Origin: Conoideocrella luteorostrata
Taxonomy: Eukaryota; Ascomycota; Sordariomycetes; Hypocreales; Clavicipitaceae
Reading direction: 5' to 3'
NCBI GenBank assembly: GCA_032433595.1
Contig: JASWJB010000073.1
Location: 87,682 to 151,681 of the forward strand
Length of the DNA stretch: 64,000 bases
A model generated the notes under the pieces. That model worked only from the letters and a program-made list of their open reading frames with translations. It was not told the DNA's origin and did no database searches. Position numbers and translations under genes: made by a program. Shown here piece after piece: positions 1 to 12,018 of the stretch; within the stretch, counting starts at the first letter, position 1, and every line of letters begins with the position of its first letter.

Positions 1-1910
1 ATAGTTAATTGTTAAGACTATCCCGAAACACTGCTTTGCGTGCCTTGCGATTTATTTATATTACACAGTTGGGCAGGGTAGGACAGCATAGCTCCCGTGC
101 GGCGATACTGCAGGGATATGAGCAGTTAAATCGCCAGACCATGTGTGGCACACAGACGAGTAGCAACGCAGGAAATCGACCTGTCAATCAAAAGGCTTAG
201 AATAGACATCGCGTGGCGCTTCAATGCCGCCGCGTTAATGCTGCTCTGTTATCGCCAAGCTGCACCAGAAAACCCTGTGAGTGGCAATACAAAGAGCCAG
301 CGCTAAAGCTACAGCTAACATGACCTATAATGCCGCAATGGCAAGGGTTCATGTCAAGTTACTCCGTACACTTCTTTATGTTGGGTACATAAACATGGCA
401 GCCACGCGAGTACGGTATACGCTGCCCAGAAAGTGAAATCCCGTACCAGGGTCTAACCATAAGCCTGTACATTGAGCGGTATACATCAATAATGTACTAT
501 ACTTGTACGCAGTAATCATCGAGCCCCCAATTTGACTTTTGACGGCACTGATGGTATTATTTGATCCGTGTGGGCAAGGCACCGCCCTCGCGCCGACTCG
601 GTAGTCCAGCACAGGGAATTTTGCATTGTGCTCAATCCGCTCCACCTCCACCTGCACACACCCTCACCCTCCATCCTCCCTTGCCTGGCAAAGGTGGATG
701 CATTTAGCCGATTGCCAAGCTCCGAGACTGCCATGGTCCATTTCACTAGTAGCCTGCAACCCGCCTGCCTGCTCCTGAAGAAAGTACATGTGGCGATCAA
801 TTTCTCCAACGAAGCCCTGTAATCCTTCATGTTTCACCGATCCATCTGTGTCTAGAACACGACCCTCGGGCGCTGATCATTCCGGGTTGCGAGAAGGGCG
901 GATCTTCACCTGCAAAAGCTCTCTCTCGCAGTTCTAGTCTCCGCAGCCAGGAGGGTTAGGCGGCCGCAGAATCGAAAACCGAGTGTCCACAAGTGCAGGG
1001 TGCGAATTTTGGCAATTTGCATCTGGCGTGGGAGTTGGCTGGACCTGGTACATTTCCGTGGTAGTTACTCCGTAGTGTGGACGCAGATTCAAGCTCTCAT
1101 TTCATCACGTCGACGTATTCTTCTTCAGGATTCAACCAGCGTGTTTCCTCTACTAGTATCGCTTACTCTCGCCAATGCATGAGCCAGACAGCCAGAGCAC
1201 AGCAGGTAATGCCAATAACAGGCAAATAGACAACAGAGTGACCTGGCATTGGCAGGCGATATTCACGACTTGCCTGCCGTAAAGAAGCCTTCCGAAGTAT
1301 CCCTGCCAATTAGTATCTTAGTTAAGTACGGGACACCTAGGGTAGTCGGTTATTGAGCCATGGGTGGCATGGCAATGAGGCATGGCATTGTGTGAGGTCG
1401 TCCCCACCGAGTCGATCTTCTCCGGTTCCAATCGACACTTTTCCAAATTCGACTGTCCACCCTGACTGTTCGTGCTCAGTTCGTATCACAGGGGCCCTTG
1501 ATAAAGTGGCTCTTTTTGCCGGTCAACGGGTCAACTAGCTGCCCAAGTAAGCGTCATAATGCTAATCAAACACATCCAACTGGTTTCCAAGTCAAGACGC
1601 CTGGCAGGATCAATGCAGATATTGTGCACTGGCTCCGTGTATATGAGTACTTCGATTCCCAGAATTATTCTAAGCGGTGTCCCGTTTCATTGGTCTCACG
1701 AAGCTCTTTCGCTATTAATAGCGTGCGTCTGAATTCCTTAGTGTGCACAATTTGTACGTGCAGGTCATCTTCGGAGTGCTCCGGGATTTTCAATGTTTAT
1801 GTTTCCCCCCTGTCACCCATGGACTCGTCTCAACACGTAACCAAACAGAATAAAATACCGACTATACCTTGCCGGAGAACCTTGGCCAACAGTTCGATCC
1901 CGTTTAAGTT
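1..1910. other. Intergenic, no gene recognised
   Basis: Open frames on both strands are short and do not resemble a known protein. One copy of the TTACTCCGTA word lies near position 1065. The longest plus-strand frame (about 1498-2043) runs into the antisense of the wss1-like gene and looks like a shadow. I see no tRNA and no element with terminal repeats here. Confidence 0.6.
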
Positions 1911-3231
1911 CTATTTAGAGTTGTCTTTCATCTTCCCGCAAAGAGAGCAAGTCCACCATTGCCGTTCCATTGCCGTTCCGCAAAAGCTACATAACCATAC
2001 CAATGGTGCCGACGCGGAGGCGGACGAAGCCGAAGATCCTTGAGTTTGTCCTGTAGCCACGTTTGCATTCGGCCTTTTCCTTGTTGGTGGGCTTTCAGAG
2101 GTCAGATCTATCGTGGTCGTTTTAGAATTGGCACTGCTCCTCTTCTGTGCAGGGTCTTTGTTATAATTCGCTGATATCAATCTCTTATACTGGGATCGTT
2201 CCGACCCGCAGGCATCGCAACAGAGGTATTGCAGAGGGTTATGCAGCGTACAAGCATTGCAGACCCAAGTTTCCGGATCTTCGCCTGCGGCTCTAGCGGT
2301 GAGTTTGTCGGAGCCATTAGGTGATGACGTAGCTATAACTTGGTTTATCATGTTTGACCCGCCACCTGTGCCTTCCGGATTCTCGGCGGACGGTCGAACA
2401 TATGACTGACCAAATTTTGCCTCTTTGTCCTCTTGGACGAGCTCCCACAAAGCTTGTGCTATTGACGTCTCGTTGGCTTCATCTTCTTCAGCCTTTGTTT
2501 TGAAACCGTTTCTGGTTGCCGTACTAGCAATTTCGTGGATCTGTTTGTCATTGAGCCGCTCGCTGCCACAACCGCGAAGAACTGCATTCCGTCTCTCAGC
2601 AGCGGCTGCAATGGTCTGTCGAATATCCTGGTCAGGCCGTGGCATTGCTCCACCCAACTTTTGGCCAGACCCCATAGCCATGGCTGACCGCCCACGACGT
2701 TTCTCTGCCGCTTCGCGAGCAACACGTCGTACCTCTCGGTCTGGCATTCTTGCTCCTCCTAGTCGTCGTCCATGTCCCAGGAAACCCTCGCCCGTGTAAC
2801 CTTTCATCATAAGACCCTGATACTCATCGCGAAGTTGATCCCACAGAGCATGAAATTTTCGGTCATGAGGCCCATGTACAATGTGGGCAAGCTCGTGTAG
2901 CATAGTATCAACCACGTTCTCCATAGACAGAAATTGATTTCTGTCACTAGGATAACGAAGGCGTAGACAAATCTTCATGCCTCTGTTGACATTCAATCCT
3001 GCAAGACATTAGTCACCTTTGCCACGAAGACGTGTAGAAGGTTTACAATATACCAAGTAAATTGCTTTGGTCAGGATAAAACTCGGCCAGTTGGCCAACT
3101 TTCCAACCTCGAGCTCGCATGATAGGCTTCACCAGTGATGCCACTTTCTTCAACGTATGTAGGGCGTCGCCGGCACGTGCCTCTTCGGCCAGATGGACAT
3201 ACGTCCCCACGAGACTCTCATACTCTGGCAT
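1911..3231 (-). CDS. wss1: Wss1-like WLM-domain metalloprotease (DNA-protein crosslink / SUMO pathway)
   Basis: Two exons, 3231-3054 and 2998-1911, joined across a 55-nt intron (GT at 3053, AG at 2999), give 421 residues. Residues 1-110 are a WLM (SprT-like) domain. The zinc-protease signature HELAHIVHGPH has H94, E95, H98 and a third ligand H104. After a basic linker come two RanBP2-type zinc fingers: one of the form WVCNACTLHN...CCDACGS near residues 300-325, and a second WLCSFC...WTCSLC at the extreme C-terminus. Between them the string TIDLTSES looks like a SUMO-interacting motif. In yeast, Wss1 degrades proteins crosslinked to DNA and binds SUMO and Cdc48; the same role is inferred here. 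The start was set at MPEYESLVGTY because homologues begin there; the frame stays open 34 codons further upstream. Confidence 0.9.
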
Positions 3232-4036
3232 ATTGACGTGCAAAATCTCTGACAGCTCTCTATAAATTCGACTTCTTTTCTGGCTGCATTTCAACAGAAA
3301 AAAGGCCAAAGGGGGAGGGGGACAAAGTGACAAGAAAGGAGCAGCCCAGTCTGCATTTTGGAAAGATTCGGTTAAAAGACATGTATATTATTAAGATGGG
3401 CCGCGTAAGAAATGATGCCTTGCGGCCCAGTGGCACCGCTGCCCTGGGTGTGAATAAGAGAGGTCACAAGCTAACTGGCTGCTTGGTTTGGTGGTGTGCA
3501 AGTGACAAGGCGTCGCGTCGTTGCATCTAGAAATTTCCTTGGCTACCGTTGTAAATGACTAATCACAGCATGCGGCAGTGAGAAGCTGACATTCATCCCG
3601 CCACACGTGGTCCTAACGAGCGCAAGACGGTAAAATTGGTAAACAAATAGAAGAGAATCTTGAAAAGAGACGTTTTGTGTTTTTTTTTTTTTTGGGGGGG
3701 GGAGAAGGTTTCCAAAAAAAAAAAAAAACCGAATATGTTGCACGGTATATAAGGGGTGATAACACGCACAAAGAGTGGCCTCTGGGCCATGCCATCTTTT
3801 GTGCAAGAGAATACATCTCCAGCCGAAAAGAGTGGGAAATAACAGCTGCTTGATTTGTAAGTATAGAACGTTTCGAAATAATATCCAGGCCGTTTCTGTA
3901 AGAAAAATTCAGTACTATTGGTACATTTTAGAGGAAGATCACGAGCAATGATGCCATCGTCTAGTGAGGCGCCTGCCGGTTAAATAAGTAACAAATTACA
4001 AACGCTTTTTATCAGCAACCATTTCTTTCAATATTC
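3232..4036. other. Intergenic between wss1-like gene and amidase
   Basis: This stretch upstream of the wss1-like start probably holds its promoter, and also the 3' end region of the amidase gene. The only structure seen is a T14-G9-spacer-A15 tract at 3680-3728, listed separately. No coding frame is convincing. Confidence 0.6.
3680..3728. repeat. T14/A15 inverted homopolymer pair with G9 run
   Basis: A run of 14 T is followed directly by 9 G, an 11-base spacer, then 15 A. The T and A runs are complementary and could fold into a hairpin. The exact run lengths may be affected by sequencing or assembly error, as is usual for homopolymers. Confidence 0.7.
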
Positions 4037-6000
4037 CTAATCTACTTCCAGCAACTGAAATTTGTCATTTCCAAGGGCCCCCTCCACACGCTCCATCAAG
4101 GCTAACACCTTCTCTTCTTCCAGTCGTCGTCCTATGACCTGCACGCCGACAGGTAGGCCGTGCATATCGTCGGCGTTGTACAACTTGTAAGCTCCTCGGG
4201 CAATACCGTTCAGTTTTCTAATGTCAAATCCAGCTGGAAGCTGGTCTTTGGTTTTATCTACGTGCGTAACGGGGATGACACCAGCAGAGTAATCGAGCTG
4301 CGCGGTTCATTAGCTTGTGTGGTCCGACATATCACGGTGCGAGACAGGTCTTATGCAAGGGCAGAAAAGTTACCAAGTTGAACATGAAAGTATAACCGCA
4401 GCTACTGACAGCTTCGTGCATGCCATCATGAGGGACCGCAGGCGTGGCATTTGGAGGCGCTAGGACAAAGTCGAGGCTGGTTGCTTGCCAGTACTCCCAC
4501 CAGCTTCTCTTGTAAGCTTCCCTTCGACCGATGAGGGCCCAGTACTCTGTTGTGGTGGTGCGGTGCCAGTCACGTAGCAGGCCGGCCCAGGCTGTATCAC
4601 GTCGAACGTATCGCACCCAGAGATAGTACAGGTATTTGACAGGGCTGGGGAGTTTGGCATAGAAGCGCATCTGGGCTACGCCTCGATCGTTCCACTCGCC
4701 AGTTCTGAAGAATCCGCGAACCGTGTCAAGACCATCGGCGCACAGAAGACGCGAGGCAAGGTAGAGGGCTTCGTAAGGCTCAGGCGGGTTGATCTCAATA
4801 ATTTCATGACCCTCTCTGCGCAGAGCAGCCTCGGTCATCTCGAGTGCTCTTCTGCAGGCAGGACTAGGATCAACAACGCCATCAGTTCGCAAGATGCCAA
4901 CGCGAAGAGCCTTCTTTTCTTTATATTCCTTGACGACATGTCCTCTCCATGGGATGGGATGACAAGAGTAGTCATAATTGTAGGTGCCCTTCTCAAGAAC
5001 AGCTCGCGTGAAATAGAAGAGGTCATTCAGAGTTCGTGCCATCGGGCTGTAGACTGCGGGAATGCCGTCTTGTCCAGGCATGCTGGTGGTCATGCCAAGC
5101 TTAGGCCAGCGACCAGTTGAGCACTTGAGAGAGTATATGCCAGAGAAGTGGGCAGGACAGCGTACACTACCTGCAACATCACTACCGATACCGATTCTGC
5201 CTCCCATAGCTAGAATAGCACCCTCGCCGCCAGTGGAGCCGCCAGGAGTATATCTGCTGTTATAGGGGTTGGTGGAACGGCCCCAAAGGTCGTTGGAAGA
5301 CTCGAAACTAAGAAGGGTAATGGGCACGTTGGTCTTGACATATGGCACAGCTCCAAGTTCCTTCAATAATTTGACGGTGACGCCATCCTCAGGTTTGGGC
5401 TTATGGACATTGCTGGTTACTCCAACAGAGCTGTCGTAGTCCTTTACATCAATAGTATCCTTCAAGCTAATAGGGATGCCGGCAAGAGGGCCATTGAAAT
5501 TGATAGAACCGTCCTTAATCCACTGCTCGGCATCTTTAATAAGCACCTCAGTAACGCAATTCGTCTTCTCGTGTGCTTTGACAGCGACCTTGCCGTATGT
5601 GTGAAGAAGGTCGGCAGCCTTGCTGGGATTGCGTTGTACTTCCTGGACAAGCTCTTCAATGGGCTTATTGATGATCTCCCGGTCCAATGGGCTGAATGGG
5701 GCATGATAGGCAGTCAACGCACGAATGCGACGAACCCGCTCATCCTGCTTGAACCGGCTATGGGAAGTGTCAGCGCGGGATCGACACAGGTGGAGAAATA
5801 TTGGGCGAGGAAGATAGCTGGAGGTTGCGGTAACAAACAGGAAAGTGTATGATGTGTATGATAGAGGGGGAAGACAGTATGACATGCAGACCAATGACAG
5901 CAAGTGATACATGGCCAAAGGAAAGGAACCAAACCGTGTCAATGAAGTTGATATGTACGTACCAGTCACGGCGATGTTGTAGATAGTCCAACAGAAACAT
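4037..6000 (-). CDS. Amidase-signature family hydrolase (fungal acetamidase / FAAH-like)
   Basis: Three exons, 6000-5963, 5757-4374 and 4297-4037, give 560 residues; introns are 205 and 76 nt. The Ser-cisSer-Lys triad of the amidase signature family is visible: K112 in GIPISLKDTID, S187 in the GGSTGGEG loop, and the nucleophile S210 in GSDVAGSVR. The family hydrolyses carboxylic amides to acid plus ammonia or amine; fungal relatives act on acetamide, fatty-acid amides or similar nitrogen sources. The substrate cannot be told from sequence. The start MFLLDYLQHRRDC was chosen because it joins in frame to RFKQDERVRR, matching the usual N-terminus, whereas reading straight through the first intron adds unrelated hydrophobic sequence. 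No signal peptide is seen, so it is probably cytosolic. Confidence 0.9.
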
Positions 6001-7061
6001 TGTGGATGGAGGCTACCCGACCCAGCAAGCAATTGAAAGAGATAACTAGAGGAACTTTGGCAAGTGTTATGGCAAGTGTTATGAAAGGATAGAAGTCAGG
6101 TCCAAAAAGGTTGACATAGAATGAAAGTAGCACAGGTGATAACTAGCAAGTCACGAGGATGGCCGGCAAGGACCGACTCATTTGCATGCTGAAAGCTGTG
6201 GAACCGTTCATAGCCGGTCAGTTTATCACTAGATAATTGGACGGCTGGAAGTTCAAGGCAGAACTGGGGCGTTCAGGACAGAGCTTTCGCCGCGGATACG
6301 GGCTTGACGGGGACGGGTACTACTGACTTGCTGGTCGCCAGAGGTTGACAGCGCTGGAGATCATGACAAAGTGGAGCCAGCTGGAGCCAACCCCGGGAAG
6401 GCAGTTCAAAAGAGAGAAGTTGGAGAGTCTGGGGCCGCTGCTCTTGTCTCATCCCCACTCTCCGCTGTCCGCGACACCCGGACCAGATCAGACTCCGTAC
6501 AAACTTCCATCCTGCGAGGGTGGCGTCTCCGATAGCGCTGGGTCGCCATCATCCGTGATGTGAAAGATTGCAATAATACATGCAATAACGATAGTACGAC
6601 ATCTTGATCCATGCTTCGTTATATATTACTGTCCCTGAGACAAGTTTTCTAGTTCATTGTAAGCTTTAGGCTATGGAGCCAATCCCGAACACGATGATGA
6701 CAAACAAGTACTCAGAAATCTGAACATCGGTTGAACAACGGGCGCCCCGACCATCAGCGTCCTAAACTCGAAGAAAAGATCTAATCTCTATGCAAAATCT
6801 AGTTGTTTTCTCCCATTCAACAACAGAAAGAGCAAGCACTGCTCATGATCTGACGGCAGGCTGATGCCGCGGCGGGTGGTCAGCTATCTCCCGCCAATCA
6901 CGGAGCATCGGCCATCTTCTTGCCGCAACCCCTGCAATCAGCGCTCATAAAGACAGTCAACGTTCTCCACAACGAGAGAAATCCAAACATTTCGTCATGT
7001 GAACCCGCGCCTAACTAACGACTTATCTTCATCATTCATGCTATAACCAACAAACCCCAAT
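6001..7061. other. Divergent promoter region, amidase / DUF1776 gene
   Basis: About 1.06 kb lies between the start codons of two divergently transcribed genes and probably holds both promoters. A 10-bp direct repeat (GGCAAGTGTTAT-like) occurs near 6058-6080. No coding frame beyond about 70 codons and no RNA gene was found. Confidence 0.6.
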
Positions 7062-8725
7062 ATGTCTGCCGACGACCAGCAATTTTTAGACGTCGTGGTA
7101 CGGTTAATACCCTCGTGATTTTCATTTTTCAGACCTCTATACGTGTGTGAAAACTGACCTAGGTTCGTTCCATCCTACAGCTCTCGCACGTCCCTCCCCA
7201 GCTACGACAATACTCAAACGATGTCGCCGAATATATAGATCAAAATGTTGACCGCGCCGCCGGGCTCGTCCGTGAGACACTCTCCCAAGTGAAATGGCTA
7301 CCGGATTCCGTCAGGCCTTGTCCTCCTTCGAAACCGACCGTCGCCATGGTCACAATGTCTCGGTTTGAAAAGGTACAAGATTGGGCAGCTCGGCACAAGA
7401 TTCTGACTGGCGTCATTATCCTCACTTGCGGCACCGCCATCTTCAAGGGCTATCAGACAAGTCGTTCTCTAAGAAAATCAAGAAGAGCAAAGCGTGCAAG
7501 AAATGGCGGACGTACAGAAGTGGTCGTGATTGCTGGTTCTCCGGCGTTGCCCCTTACCAAATCCTTGTCTCTAGACATGGAAAGGCGCGGTTTCATCGTG
7601 TATATCGTATGCAGCGCAACGGAAGATGATCATTTGGTACAAAGTTTGTCCAGACCTGACATTCGACCCCTCAGCATCGATACAACGGATGTGAGTTAAC
7701 ATCCCCCCCTTTATTCAAATCACAGAGAGTGCTATGCCTTGTAAGCTAACCTCTTCAAACAGCCTCCACAAGCAGGTTCCGCCATCGATCGCTTCGCAGG
7801 CTACTTGCAATCTTCGCAGGCTCCAGGACCTCACATCAAGCCAAACTACTTGACGCTCAAGGCTATCATTCTCATCCCCAGTCTACATTATCAAACTTCT
7901 CCCATCGCTACCATACCTCCGTCGAGTTTCGCCGACTTATTCAATACTCACCTTCTGCAGCCGATTCTTACCATTCAGGCATTTCTGCCACTTCTCACAT
8001 CACGGCTTCAACCCATAGGTGAAAAATGGGTTCCACCAAAGGTTCTCGTCTTCACCCCCTCCATCATCTCATCCATCAACCCACCATTCCACGCACCAGA
8101 GGCCACTGTTTGCTCCGCTCTGTCGGCTTTCACCGAAGTTCTGACAGCTGAACTTCGACCTCTCGATATCCCGGTCACGCACATGCAGCTTGGTACTTTT
8201 GACTTTTCAGGCTTTGTACCCACAAGAGCCTCCATGCCCGAGCAAGGCTTGATCAATGCTGGAAACCCTCAAGAGCCCCTGGTGTGGCCAGGCGGCGCGC
8301 GGCACGTCTACGGACGCAACTTTGTTGCACAAACCAGCTCAGCCATTTCGGGCGGACGCATCCGAGGCCTCAAAGGGAGCTCTCTTCGGCGCCTCCACAA
8401 GGCAGTCTTTGATGTCATGGACGGCTCTATCACTGCTGACTCTGTTCGTGTCGGCCTCGGCTCTAGTGTATACGGCTTTGTTGGACGCTGGGCACCGCGA
8501 AGCCTCGTATCTTGGATGATGGGTATTCGCAGGGTGGATGAGCTATCAACATGGAAGACAAGCTCCTATGAAGGCTCAGAGCGAGAAGAGAGCGAGGACG
8601 GTGAAGCGGCGACCACATCGTCTAATGAGTTTGTTGCTGTGCCATCAGAGCGAAACGTGTGGAGCGCAGACGCAGCAGAGAGTAGCCTCTGGGTGTCTTC
8701 GCTTGCGGACTCGCCGCGGATGTAA
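7062..8725 (+). CDS. DUF1776 fungal protein, short-chain-dehydrogenase-like
   Basis: Three exons, 7062-7097, 7163-7690 and 7763-8725, give 508 residues; introns are 65 and 72 nt. The N-terminus (MSADDQQFLDVV) precedes a helical region, a hydrophobic segment at about residues 91-105 (ILTGVIILTCGTAIF) and a basic stretch (KSRRAKRARN). A Rossmann-like start follows at about residue 131 (EVVVIAGSPALPLTKSL). The middle contains FLPLLTSRLQ and the C-terminal part keeps the GRIRGLKGSSLRRLH type of sequence. This order fits the fungal DUF1776 family, which is distantly related to short-chain dehydrogenases and often membrane associated. The classic GxxxGxG and YxxxK motifs are not evident, so oxidoreductase activity is uncertain. 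The acidic, Ser-rich tail (from about residue 455) looks disordered. Confidence 0.85.
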
Positions 8726-9068
8726 TGGGCCATGCCGGCATTAGGGGTGGCGGAACCGGTGACGATCTCAAATCAATATTGCATGTATTTAATGATCACA
8801 CTCCAATGTATGTATGCCGTTTATAAACGGACTCGCATATACGGAACTCCTCTTCTTCAACAAGTAGACGCAATCACGACTCTTGCACAATAGTTATATA
8901 GCTTCCAAACTTCATGTGTGTATTTTCTTCCTCAACTTGTTCTTATTTTCAACCAGGATATATCGTAACCTCAAACCACCGTCTAATATACACACGTTCC
9001 AAGTCCCCATTGCTTCAACACCCTGCTACACATGATCCGGTTACCTTCTGACCCTGTGGCCAACTTCA
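8726..9068. other. Convergent 3' intergenic region
   Basis: A short A/T-rich gap between the stops of the DUF1776 gene (+) and yth1 (-). It must contain the 3' UTRs of both. No gene or repeat is seen. Confidence 0.6.
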
Positions 9069-9878
9069 TCAGTGTCCCCTCCCTCTATACCTTCCGCCTC
9101 GTCCACCCCGTCCACCTCTCCAACTTCTGCCACCACCTCTGTGTCCGCCGAATCTCCCATCATCCCTATCCCTATCTCTATCTCTATCCCCTCGATCCCT
9201 CGTCCTCTCCCTCTCAAACCCGTCATCGTCCATCCTCGCCCCGGCACCATCCACATGCAGCGCCCCCTCCCCATCATCCTTCTTCTCATCCGTCTTCAAC
9301 GTCGGCGCCTCCAGATCCTTCAACCACTTTGGATGCGCGTTCTTGCACTCTAGCCCGCTGGGGCAAAAGCCCGCCAGGTAAAACCCGCACACCTTCCTCC
9401 GCACATGCTTCTTGGAGCAGTTCGGGCCGAGCGGGCAGAAGCCCATATCGTAATGCGGACAGGGGGGCAGCTTCGACGACGGATCAACATGCAGGTACAG
9501 ACACTCCTCCCCGTTGGAGCAGTACCCGTTGCGCATGAAGAAGTTGCACTCGGGCATCTTGCGCAGGTTGTACTCGTGCAGGAACTCGCAGTGCTCGCCC
9601 TTTTTGCAAAGCCCCCGCAGCCAGTGCTTGCAGACGAGGGAGTTGAGCCCGCCGGACTGCTGGGTCGTCTTGGTCGTGTCTTGGACGTGGCGCTCCGTGC
9701 AGCGCGTGCCGTTGGGGCAGGAGCCCGTCTGGTAGGCTTTGCATATGGGCCGGTCGAGCGGCAGCCCGACTTGGTAGGTTTGCCGGAGGAACGGGGAGAA
9801 GCGGAATGTGTAGGGCTGGGAGGTGTGGTTGAGGATGGAGGATGCGGCCGAGGAAGATGTTGTGGTGGTGGTCGCCAT
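9069..9878 (-). CDS. yth1: mRNA 3'-end-processing zinc-finger protein Yth1 (CPSF30)
   Basis: A single-exon gene of 269 residues. Five CCCH zinc fingers follow one another: C46-H64, C83-H101, C111-H130, C140-H158 and C164-H182, with spacing typical of CPSF30/Yth1. The segment KMPECNFFMRNGYCSNGEEC is nearly invariant in fungi. The tail after residue 190 is low-complexity: acidic first, then RD repeats and an RGG/GR-rich end. Yth1 is a subunit of the cleavage and polyadenylation factor, binds the AAUAAA-like signal in pre-mRNA and acts in the nucleus. The Ser/Thr-rich first 15 residues match fungal orthologues, which supports the start. The third-position C richness creates long open frames on the other strand and in other minus frames; these are shadows. 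Confidence 0.95.
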   Translation of the reverse strand: MATTTTTSSSAASSILNHTSQPYTFRFSPFLRQTYQVGLPLDRPICKAYQTGSCPNGTRCTERHVQDTTKTTQQSGGLNSLVCKHWLRGLCKKGEHCEFLHEYNLRKMPECNFFMRNGYCSNGEECLYLHVDPSSKLPPCPHYDMGFCPLGPNCSKKHVRRKVCGFYLAGFCPSGLECKNAHPKWLKDLEAPTLKTDEKKDDGEGALHVDGAGARMDDDGFERERTRDRGDRDRDRDRDDGRFGGHRGGGRSWRGGRGGRGGRYRGRGH

Positions 9879-10630
9879 GGCTGACGGCGGACCTGGGGTC
9901 TGAACGCTCTCGAGCTTTGTGGTGTATATGTATGTCCTCGGGAGCGACGGCTCTTGCGGGTGTTGAATTTCGGGTGTTGCGTAGCTGCCGTGACCTGGGT
10001 GTCGATGTGGGCGTGGTGTTTTGTTCCTGTAGAAGCTTTAGTTAGCTTTAGTGTGATGTCGGCGCCGCACAATAATTGAGTAGACGGATCCAGCATGCAC
10101 GTTGTGTCAGCTGCTAGCAGTGGGTCTGCGCTAGCTGTGGCGTTAGCGCTTTGCTTCTCGGCTTTCTCTCGCTATTACGGAGGAGGTAGCTTGGTATTTT
10201 GAGGACTTCCAGCCGTAGAACCAATTTCAAACTCAAACTTGAATTCGAACTACAGATACCATGCGACTTATTTCTTGTACTTCAGTGCCAGTAGTCTCCT
10301 CCTACTCCACGGCAATTTGTGCCTCTTTCACGGGTCTGCAACAACTATACTACTTGCTGCAACAGAACATGTCAACAAGATTTTGATGAACGTCCATAAC
10401 AAATAAGGGTTTCGAAATCTAGAAAGGGCGTGTGCCCTCCGTCTCAAAATCAGGCTGCCAGGGAGACGAAATTCCCTTGTGTACAATGTCGACTCCGCCG
10501 TGTTGCCCTGCAGCACGCCACAACAAAAAGAGAGAAGAAAAGGCATTCATGCCTTTGCTCGCTGCAATTCAAACGCTCAGGCCATCCATTCCTTGCCCCG
10601 TATAGTCCGCTAAGACACATCGTAATCGGC
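9879..10630. other. Intergenic, yth1 promoter / methyltransferase 3' end
   Basis: The 752-bp gap between two genes on the minus strand probably holds the yth1 promoter and leader and the methyltransferase terminator region. No coding frame is convincing. Sequence just upstream of yth1 is GC-rich, then becomes mixed. Confidence 0.6.
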
Positions 10631-12018
10631 CTAAACATCCTCTTGCTTCTGTCCATAACATATAACGCATTTCATATAGCGATGTATTCTCCTATCGTTC
10701 AGACTTCGCTTCACCTGTGTCACAAGAGCTCGTCGATCCTCTGCGGGTATCCGCAATGCTGCCAACGGCTTGGCTGCAAGTGCGCCAAGAGAGTCCAAAA
10801 TCACCGCCCTCGTAAACATACCAACCGTTTTCAGGTGTTTGTCGTGAGGCCAGGCGGCAATAGGCACCTTCTTAGTTATGACATGGATATTGGTAAACCC
10901 AGCCCCAACAAGCGCTTCTTCCAAATTTAGTGCCTTGAGAGGTTCGCCACCAAATGTTCTTAGACCCTGGGTCGCAGCATCAAAAAAGATGCGCAATGGG
11001 TCCTCGTCACTCATCGTCCCATCGTCACATAGGATTTGAGGGATAAATTCTTGGAACTCGACCCAACCGCCACCCCTCACATGCCTATCAAGATGTTAGC
11101 CATGGGAGCTTTGAATCTGGAGAATCGATGGGTGCTACATACTGATATGTTCTCTTCAACATTTTCTCCAAATCTCGTAATGTGCCTGCCATACCTCGGA
11201 AATGCACGAGGTCAAAATTAGAGCCATGGAGCCAGTCCGGCTCCTCGCAGTCGTCGACATACATTCTTACGTTCACAGGTACCCATTTTGGCTGGATTGG
11301 TGACAGATCTGTTCCGACCACACTGGCACTGGGGTACTGGTCGGCCACTAAGTGGAAAGGGTCAGTTTCTCAGGGTCCATGGCGAACATGAATATATGAG
11401 TTGGCGGTACCATCTATTGCCCACGTTCCTGCGTAAGATTGTTAGTGGCCTGGCGGTATGACCAAAGAACCCGGGCTCTCTAGAGCAACGTACCAGTCCC
11501 GGTTCCAACGTCTATAATCTTATGTGGGTTTTTCCCAATATCAGAATAGAAGAGTCGCCCGCCCTAGTTGTCATTTAGCCCTTGACTTTCCTACATCCCA
11601 TTGGCGATCACGGATGCGGGTCCGGCTGAGAGACGTGTCGATGACAGGTACATACAGTCAATTCGAGCATCAAGGCATGGTTTGTCTCCTCTCTCCTCTG
11701 TTCCAGATCATCGTTTGGCAACGGGTATCGGCCGCGCCTAAACCCATGGTAACGTCGGCCATGGGCGACTTCATCCTCATAGGCGCTTGGCGTTACCGAC
11801 GTGGAGCAGCCGCATGAAATTTCAGAGTTGACGCCGTCGCCGTCGCCGATGCCGTCGCCATCGAGGGAGAACTGTTCGAAGTCGTCGTCATCGGCGTCGT
11901 GGCCGTACTCGCTGGGGGACGTTGCTGTGTCAAGGTCTGGCGACGTCGATATTACCGAATAGATGCTATCGTCGTCGGCGTCGCCGTTATCGTATTCAGG
12001 CCACATAGGGAGAGACAT
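10631..12018 (-). CDS. LaeA-like SAM-dependent methyltransferase
   Basis: Five exons, 12018-11656, 11563-11494, 11428-11411 (only 18 nt), 11347-11143 and 11084-10631, give 369 residues; introns are 92, 65, 63 and 58 nt. Exon 1 encodes an acidic, disordered N-terminus rich in D/S, ending in the typical RREETNHALMLELT. The SAM-binding motif I (IIDVGTGTGTWAID, about residues 136-150) is followed by the acidic motif II (VGTDLSPIQP). RGMAGTLRDLEKML and GGGWVEFQE are the further family blocks. This is the fungal UMTA/LaeA-like class, whose members include the velvet-complex regulator LaeA of secondary metabolism, but many paralogues have no known role. No biosynthetic cluster genes lie beside it, so a cluster-specific role is not supported. 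Confidence 0.88.

Noticed and set aside
1498..2043. Plus-strand frame of 181 codons
   Set aside because: Its second part is antisense to the zinc-finger end of the wss1-like gene; the first part has no protein-like features.
9350..10096. Second minus-strand frame of 248 codons and plus-strand frame of 159 codons over yth1
   Set aside because: Both overlap the zinc-finger gene in other frames and are rich in R/S/A/P, as expected from GC-rich shadow frames.
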